Source of the DNA: JASHPR01 sp963815375
GTDB lineage: Bacteria; Actinomycetota; Actinomycetes; Streptosporangiales; Streptosporangiaceae
NCBI GenBank assembly: GCA_963815375.1
Contig: CAWFGX010000002.1
Coordinates: forward strand, 744,001 to 808,000
Reading direction: 5' to 3'
Length of the DNA stretch: 64,000 nucleotides
How positions within the stretch are numbered: position 1 is the stretch's first letter; every line of letters starts with the position of its first letter. Of this stretch, positions 59,832-64,000 are shown one piece after another. The notes beneath the pieces were generated by a model. That model saw only the letters and a list, made by a program, of their open reading frames with translations, did no database searches and was not told the DNA's origin. Both the position numbers and the translations under genes were made by a program.

Positions 59832-60773
59832 TCAGCTTCCCAGTTCCATTGCCTCTACCTGCCGCCACCTGGCCCTGAGCCGCTGGTGCATGGCGGCTGC
59901 CAGCTCGAACTGCCTGCTGGCCAGGGCGCTGACGGCGGCAGATACCTCCGCCACTGACTGGTCTGCGCGGAGCGCGTCGTTATCCAGTAGCTGTACCAGC
60001 CCTCCGTAATCCAGCTCCACCAGCGAGTGCGGGTGGAACTCTTCCAGCCAGCGCCCGATCTCCTCGAGCGCGGCGCTGGCCCGCACCATGTCGGCCCGGG
60101 CCGGCGCACGGTGATGCGCCGGGTCCGCGCGCCTGCCTGGCACCTGGGTGGTGCCTGGGACGCGGCGAACTGTGGCCAGCGCACGTGCCACTCGTCTGCG
60201 CGCCTGGGCCATGGTCGTGGCGTAGACCAGTGTCCGGGTGGCCGATGCGGTAGCAGGGCGGCTGCCTTCGCTCTCGCCTGGCGTGCCGAGCACCAACCAG
60301 CGTTCAGCCGGAGCGAACGGCACGAACCAGGTCGGTGGTACCGACCAGGTACTGCTCTGGATGTATACCCGTGAAACCACCTCCTCCCCTTCCCATCGGG
60401 CAAAATCTTCGGCTGCTCGGGCGACCGGGCCCGGCGCGAACGCCTCGGCCAGCGGGGGGGCCGCCGTGGCCTGAAGCTTCCTCAGGCCGAGCCACGAGCG
60501 CAGCCTGGTCTGCCACGGGCAGACGTATGTGGTCCCGTCTGCCCAGCGCACGTAGGCATGCTCGCTTTCCCGTAGAGGGGCCACAACCGGCGGGAGAGCG
60601 ATGACCCTGCGGAGCGCCTCATCATGCTCTGCCTCGAGCGCATCCGCCCGGCGCGGCCGGTCTGCGGAAGCGGCGTAGTCCTCCCATCGGGCCCTCTCCG
60701 CTGGCCCGAAAGCAGACAGCGGTTCGTACACCCGCAGGTAGGCAGCGCACGGCAGCACGATCAATCGTGACAT
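59832..60773 (-). CDS. conserved actinobacterial protein of unknown function (DUF8083-like)
   Basis: 313 aa, cytoplasmic. It opens LIVLPCAAYLRVYEPLSAFG and contains WADGTTYVCPWQTRLRSWLG, STWSVPPTWFVPF and a C-terminal helical part (HPHSLVELDYGGLVQLLDND). This pattern belongs to a family seen next to bldC and purM in actinobacteria; I know no function. GAGGG precedes the ATG. A hairpin follows its stop. Confidence 0.75.
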   Translation of the reverse strand: MSRLIVLPCAAYLRVYEPLSAFGPAERARWEDYAASADRPRRADALEAEHDEALRRVIALPPVVAPLRESEHAYVRWADGTTYVCPWQTRLRSWLGLRKLQATAAPPLAEAFAPGPVARAAEDFARWEGEEVVSRVYIQSSTWSVPPTWFVPFAPAERWLVLGTPGESEGSRPATASATRTLVYATTMAQARRRVARALATVRRVPGTTQVPGRRADPAHHRAPARADMVRASAALEEIGRWLEEFHPHSLVELDYGGLVQLLDNDALRADQSVAEVSAAVSALASRQFELAAAMHQRLRARWRQVEAMELGS

Positions 60774-61076
60774 ACCGGTGCCCTCTAGCAGAAGCCCCAG
60801 CCCCTTCCCATATTGTGACAGGTCGGCCGGATGGCCAGGCCGGCCGCTGACGGCACGCCGGGTTTAGTCAGCGACGGCCGTAAGCGCCGAGCGCCCAAAG
60901 CGGGTACCGTTATGTGTGCACAGAAGAACGAGAGGGCCGTGCTCCGGCATGGCAGAGCGGCTCATCGTTTAGCTGTGCGAGAAAGCCCGCAGGCATCAGC
61001 GCGCTGAGGGCAGAGGACCAGTGCGGTGACCAGGGGTCCCACCGGGGTTCCCCGTACGTTCGAGGGGGTCGAGCCA
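60774..61076. other. 303-bp divergent promoter region
   Basis: This is the divergent space between the conserved hypothetical (minus) and the DUF3073 gene (plus). No gene is visible. It should hold both promoters; a possible -10 lies in CCGTTATGTG near 60907-60916, but I cannot assign a confident -35. Confidence 0.4.
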
Positions 61077-61466
61077 ATGGGGCGCGGCCGAGCCAAGGCC
61101 AAGCAGGTGAAGGTAGCCCGGCAGCTCAAGTACAGCGGCGGCGGCATGGACCTTGACCAGTTGCGGGCTGAGTTTGGCGTGGCCACGGACCGGCGTAACC
61201 AGCATGACGCTGACGATCACGCCGCGTATGCGGACTTCGCTGACCGCTACTCCGTGGACGATGAGAACGACGAAGGCGAAGAGGACGATGACGACCTCGA
61301 CGAAGACGACGACTTCGACGAGGACGACTTCGATGACGATGACGAGGACGAGGAAGACGACTTCGACGAGGACGACTTCGATAACAACGAAGACGATGAC
61401 CCGGCCGATGCGCGGCAGCGCCACGGCGGCGCCGCCGCGAGGATGAGCAGGGCTACCGGCGGCTAA
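61077..61466 (+). CDS. DUF3073 protein with long acidic tail
   Basis: 129 aa from ATG 61077, preceded by GAGGGGG. The conserved N-terminal part MGRGRAKAKQVKVARQLKYS and MDLDQLRAEFGVA is the DUF3073 family, found beside purM in actinobacteria. Most members end soon after the AYADFADRYS segment. This one continues with about 50 residues that are mostly Asp and Glu in DEDDFDDDDEDEEDD-type repeats, probably by repeat expansion, before a basic end. A nucleic acid-binding role for the basic head is only a guess. Confidence 0.9.
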   Translation: MGRGRAKAKQVKVARQLKYSGGGMDLDQLRAEFGVATDRRNQHDADDHAAYADFADRYSVDDENDEGEEDDDDLDEDDDFDEDDFDDDDEDEEDDFDEDDFDNNEDDDPADARQRHGGAAARMSRATGG

Positions 61467-61480
61467 CCCAGCTCCCGGCG

Positions 61481-62575
61481 TCAGGCAGGATGCCTGCCGA
61501 CTAGACGCACGGCGCCAGAGCCCCCGGTTATCTCGCCTGCCTGCCACGCGGGGACGTCCCTGGCGGCCAGCATGCTGAGCGCGGGGCCGGCATCGCGGGA
61601 ATTCACCATCGCGACCATGCCGACGCCCATGTTGAAAACGCGCTCCATCTCCAAGCGGGCAATGCCGCCGTACTCGGCCAGCAGGCTGAATACGGGCTGA
61701 GGGCTCCAGGTGGCGCGGTCCAGCACGGCGTCGGTGCCGCCTGGGAGCACCCGGGCCAGGTTCGCCGCCAGGCCGCCCCCGGTCACGTGCGCGAACGCAT
61801 GGACGTCGCAGCCCTCGGCGAGCGCCAGGCAGTCGCGCGCGTAGATGCGTGTCGGGGTCAGCAGTTCAGAACCGAGCGGCTGGCCGAGCCCAGCGGGCAC
61901 CTGGTGCAGGTCCAGTCTGGGGCCCGCCTCGCCAAGCACCTGCCGCACCAGGGAAAAGCCGTTCGAGTGCAGGCCCGCGGATGCCATTGCGATGACTGCG
62001 TCGCCCGCGCGGACCCGGTCCGGCCCGAGCAGCCGGTCCGCCTCGACCACACCGGTCGCGGCTCCGGCCAGGTCGAAGTCGCCGGGTCCGAGGTGGCCCG
62101 GATGCTCGGCGGTCTCTCCCCCGATGAGAGCGCAGCCCGCCAGGACGCATCCCTTCGCTACCCCGCCGACTATCGCGGCGACCTGCTCCGGCCGGATTTC
62201 GCCGCACACCACGTAGTCGGTCATGAACAGTGGCTCCGCGCCACAGACGACCAGATCGTCCACGACCATGCCCACAAGGTCGATGCCGACGGTGTCGTAG
62301 ACCCCGAGCTGGCGCGCGATCATCACCTTGGTTCCCACGCCGTCGGTGGCCGTGGCCAGCAGCGGCCGCCGGTAGCGCAGCAGCCGGGAGGCGTCGAACA
62401 GCCCCGCGAACCCGCCGATACCGCCGACGACCTCGTGTCCCGCTGTGCTGGCGACCGCAGCCCTGATCAGGTCAACGACACGCTCCCCGGCGGCGATGTG
62501 CACGCCGGCCCGCGCGTAGCTCAGACCCTCGGCTTGTGTCTGGCTGTCGCCGCCCGCCCCGCCAGCTGCGTTCAC
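61481..62575 (-). CDS. purM: phosphoribosylformylglycinamidine cyclo-ligase (AIR synthetase)
   Basis: 364 aa from GTG 62575, which overlaps the purF stop (GTGA). Motifs: YARAGVHIAAGERVVDLIRA, LLATATDGVGTKVMIARQLG, DLVGMVVDDLVVCGAEPLFM, IGGETAEHPG and HVTGGGLAANLARVLP. The enzyme closes the imidazole ring of AIR in purine synthesis using ATP. Full length and co-translated with purF. Confidence 0.97.
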   Translation of the reverse strand: MNAAGGAGGDSQTQAEGLSYARAGVHIAAGERVVDLIRAAVASTAGHEVVGGIGGFAGLFDASRLLRYRRPLLATATDGVGTKVMIARQLGVYDTVGIDLVGMVVDDLVVCGAEPLFMTDYVVCGEIRPEQVAAIVGGVAKGCVLAGCALIGGETAEHPGHLGPGDFDLAGAATGVVEADRLLGPDRVRAGDAVIAMASAGLHSNGFSLVRQVLGEAGPRLDLHQVPAGLGQPLGSELLTPTRIYARDCLALAEGCDVHAFAHVTGGGLAANLARVLPGGTDAVLDRATWSPQPVFSLLAEYGGIARLEMERVFNMGVGMVAMVNSRDAGPALSMLAARDVPAWQAGEITGGSGAVRLVGRHPA

Positions 62576-64000
62576 GGGCGAACTCGCGCCGGGCTCGCCG
62601 CGGCGTCCTCCAGCAGGTACTTCCCCCGCTCTGTTGCCTCGACCTCGAGCGGGTAGTCGCCGTTGAAGCAGGCGCGGCACAGCCGCCCGGCTGGCAGCGT
62701 CGTAGCGGCGGTCAGGCCGTCCAGGGATATGTACCCGAGCGAGTCGGCGCCGATCGATGCCCGGATCTCCTCGACCGACAGGCTGCCAGCGATGAGCTCG
62801 GCGCGGCTGGCGAAGTCAATGCCGTAGAAACACGGCCAGGCCACTGGTGGGCTGGAGATGCGCACGTGCACCTGCGCGGCTCCCGCCTCGCGCAGCATCG
62901 CCACGATCGCTCGCTGGGTGTTGCCGCGGACGATGGAATCGTCAACGACGACAATCCGCTTGCCTGCGATGACGTCACGGAGCGGATTGAGCTTGAGCCG
63001 TATGCCGCGCTGACGGATCGTCTGGCTCGGCTGGATGAACGTCCGGCCGACGTAGGGGTTCTTGACCAGGCCCTGCCCGTACGGGATGCCGCTGGCCTGC
63101 GCGTAGCCGATGGCGGCCGGGGTGCCGGACTCGGGCACGGGGATGACCAGGTCGGCTTCTGCCGGATACTCGGCAGCAAGCCTCCGGCCGACCTCCACCC
63201 TGGTCGCCTGGACGCTCCGGCCGGCGATCGAGGTGTCCGGGCGGGCCAGGTACACGTACTCGAACAGGCATCCTTTCGGCTGCGGCTGGGCGAAGACTGA
63301 CGACCGCAGGCCCCGCTCATCGATGGCGATGAGCTCCCCGGGCTCGACCTCCCGGACGAACGACGCGCCGACGATGTCCAGTGCCGCGGTCTCGCTGGCC
63401 ACCACCCACCCGCGGTCGAGCCGCCCGAGCACCAGGGGGCGGAAGCCCTGCGGGTCGCGCGCCGCGTAGAGAGTTCGCTCGTCCATGAAGACCAGCGAAT
63501 ACGCACCGCGCACCAGCGGAAGCGCCGCCAGCGCCGCGGCCTCGACGCCCTGCCGGGCCCCGGCGCCGTTCGTGTGCACGGCGCCAGCCATGCCGTCCGT
63601 GGCGGCGTCGTTCCCAGGCTGCGTGCCGGCAGCGCCAGGGAAATCCGCCAGGGGCAGGGTGAACAACGCGGTCAGCACGTCGGTGTCTGATGTCGCCTCG
63701 GCGACGCCAGCGTCGGCCGGCCGTGCGTCACCAGGCCCATCCGACGCGGCCACCAGGCCGGCCAGTTCCAGGGTGTTGGTCAGGTTGCCGTTGTGACCGA
63801 GGGCCAGGCTCCCGGTGCGCGTGGCCCGGAACGTTGGCTGGGCGTTCTGCCATACCGATGACCCGCTGGTTGAGTAGCGGCAGTGCCCGACCGCTATGTG
63901 GCCGCGGAGCGTACTGAGCACAGGCTCGTTGAAGACCTGCGGGACCAGGCCCATGTCCTTGAACACGACGATCCTGGTGCCGTCGCTGGCGGCAATGCCG
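62572..64000 (-). CDS. purF: amidophosphoribosyltransferase, 5' end outside the window
   Basis: The reading frame is open to the window edge, so the N-terminus with the glutaminase Cys is missing. Visible parts: GHIAVGHCRYSTSGSSVWQN and LALGHNGNLTNT of the class II amidotransferase half, FMDERTLYAARDPQGFRPLV, then the phosphoribosyltransferase half with KRIVVVDDSIVRGNTQRAIV. It commits PRPP to purine synthesis. A Pro/Ala/Asp-rich insert (about 45 residues after LAGLVAAS) interrupts the glutaminase domain in this copy. It overlaps purM by 4 bp. Confidence 0.96.
   Translation of the reverse strand, partial: GIAASDGTRIVVFKDMGLVPQVFNEPVLSTLRGHIAVGHCRYSTSGSSVWQNAQPTFRATRTGSLALGHNGNLTNTLELAGLVAASDGPGDARPADAGVAEATSDTDVLTALFTLPLADFPGAAGTQPGNDAATDGMAGAVHTNGAGARQGVEAAALAALPLVRGAYSLVFMDERTLYAARDPQGFRPLVLGRLDRGWVVASETAALDIVGASFVREVEPGELIAIDERGLRSSVFAQPQPKGCLFEYVYLARPDTSIAGRSVQATRVEVGRRLAAEYPAEADLVIPVPESGTPAAIGYAQASGIPYGQGLVKNPYVGRTFIQPSQTIRQRGIRLKLNPLRDVIAGKRIVVVDDSIVRGNTQRAIVAMLREAGAAQVHVRISSPPVAWPCFYGIDFASRAELIAGSLSVEEIRASIGADSLGYISLDGLTAATTLPAGRLCRACFNGDYPLEVEATERGKYLLEDAAASPARVRP

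Overview
The window is GC-rich, densely coded chromosomal DNA from an actinobacterium. The right edge carries purF-purM-(DUF3073)-(hypothetical)-bldC, an order familiar from Streptomyces and relatives. Other actinomycete markers are a DUF397/Scr1-type XRE pair, an AfsR/SARP regulator, a DUF222-HNH protein, an ECF42 sigma factor with its DGPF partner, a SigE-family sigma factor, and abundant GTG/TTG starts and overlapping stop/start codons. I do not assign a genus.

Layout. 0-8 kb: class II glutamine amidotransferase, a TetR gene downstream of an S9 (glutamyl-endopeptidase-like) peptidase, two DUF202 membrane proteins, YceI, and a frameshifted XRE regulator with DUF397. 8-15 kb: an alpha-beta fused 2-oxoacid dehydrogenase E1, a decayed TnpB gene, and the lysine catabolic pair pcd-lat. 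15-20 kb: two lipoproteins (one a WD40-type propeller) and two tandemly duplicated S53 sedolisin peptidases. 20-27 kb: acetamidase/formamidase, phosphopantetheinyl transferase, DGPF/ECF42, a SigE-family sigma factor with a candidate membrane anti-sigma partner carrying a YVTN propeller, and DUF222-HNH. 27-36 kb: TetR with two perfect operators facing a frameshifted oxidoreductase, M55 aminopeptidase, a DUF4185-like surface protein, and a three-subunit molybdenum hydroxylase (PaoABC-like). 36-38 kb: an unusual tRNA-centred locus. 38-46 kb: an SGNH-like secreted protein with a long Thr/Pro tail, a DsbA-like protein, a sulfotransferase, gluconokinase, a cupin and a SIMPL protein. 46-57 kb: AfsR-type regulator, nitric oxide synthase oxygenase with a tiny His/Tyr-repeat exported peptide, XRE plus a catalytically altered ClpP-like protein, ArfB, GNAT, MscL and a PolA-like polymerase. 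57-64 kb: two uncharacterised proteins, bldC, a conserved hypothetical, DUF3073, purM and partial purF.

The most unusual locus is 36.4-37.6 kb. On the minus strand, a peptidyl-tRNA hydrolase 2-like gene reads from an ATG through an in-frame TAG at codon 5. It is followed by a 101-residue charged protein, a GC-rich repeat array, and a tRNA-like gene whose anticodon would be CUA, which reads UAG. A YbaK-type aminoacyl-tRNA deacylase converges on it. The sequence shows these elements; that they form a suppression or tRNA-quality-control system is my inference.

Several genes are interrupted by what look like single-base indels in G/C tracts (XRE/DUF5753, the oxidoreductase, DUF202). These may be true decay or sequencing error and need read-level checking.
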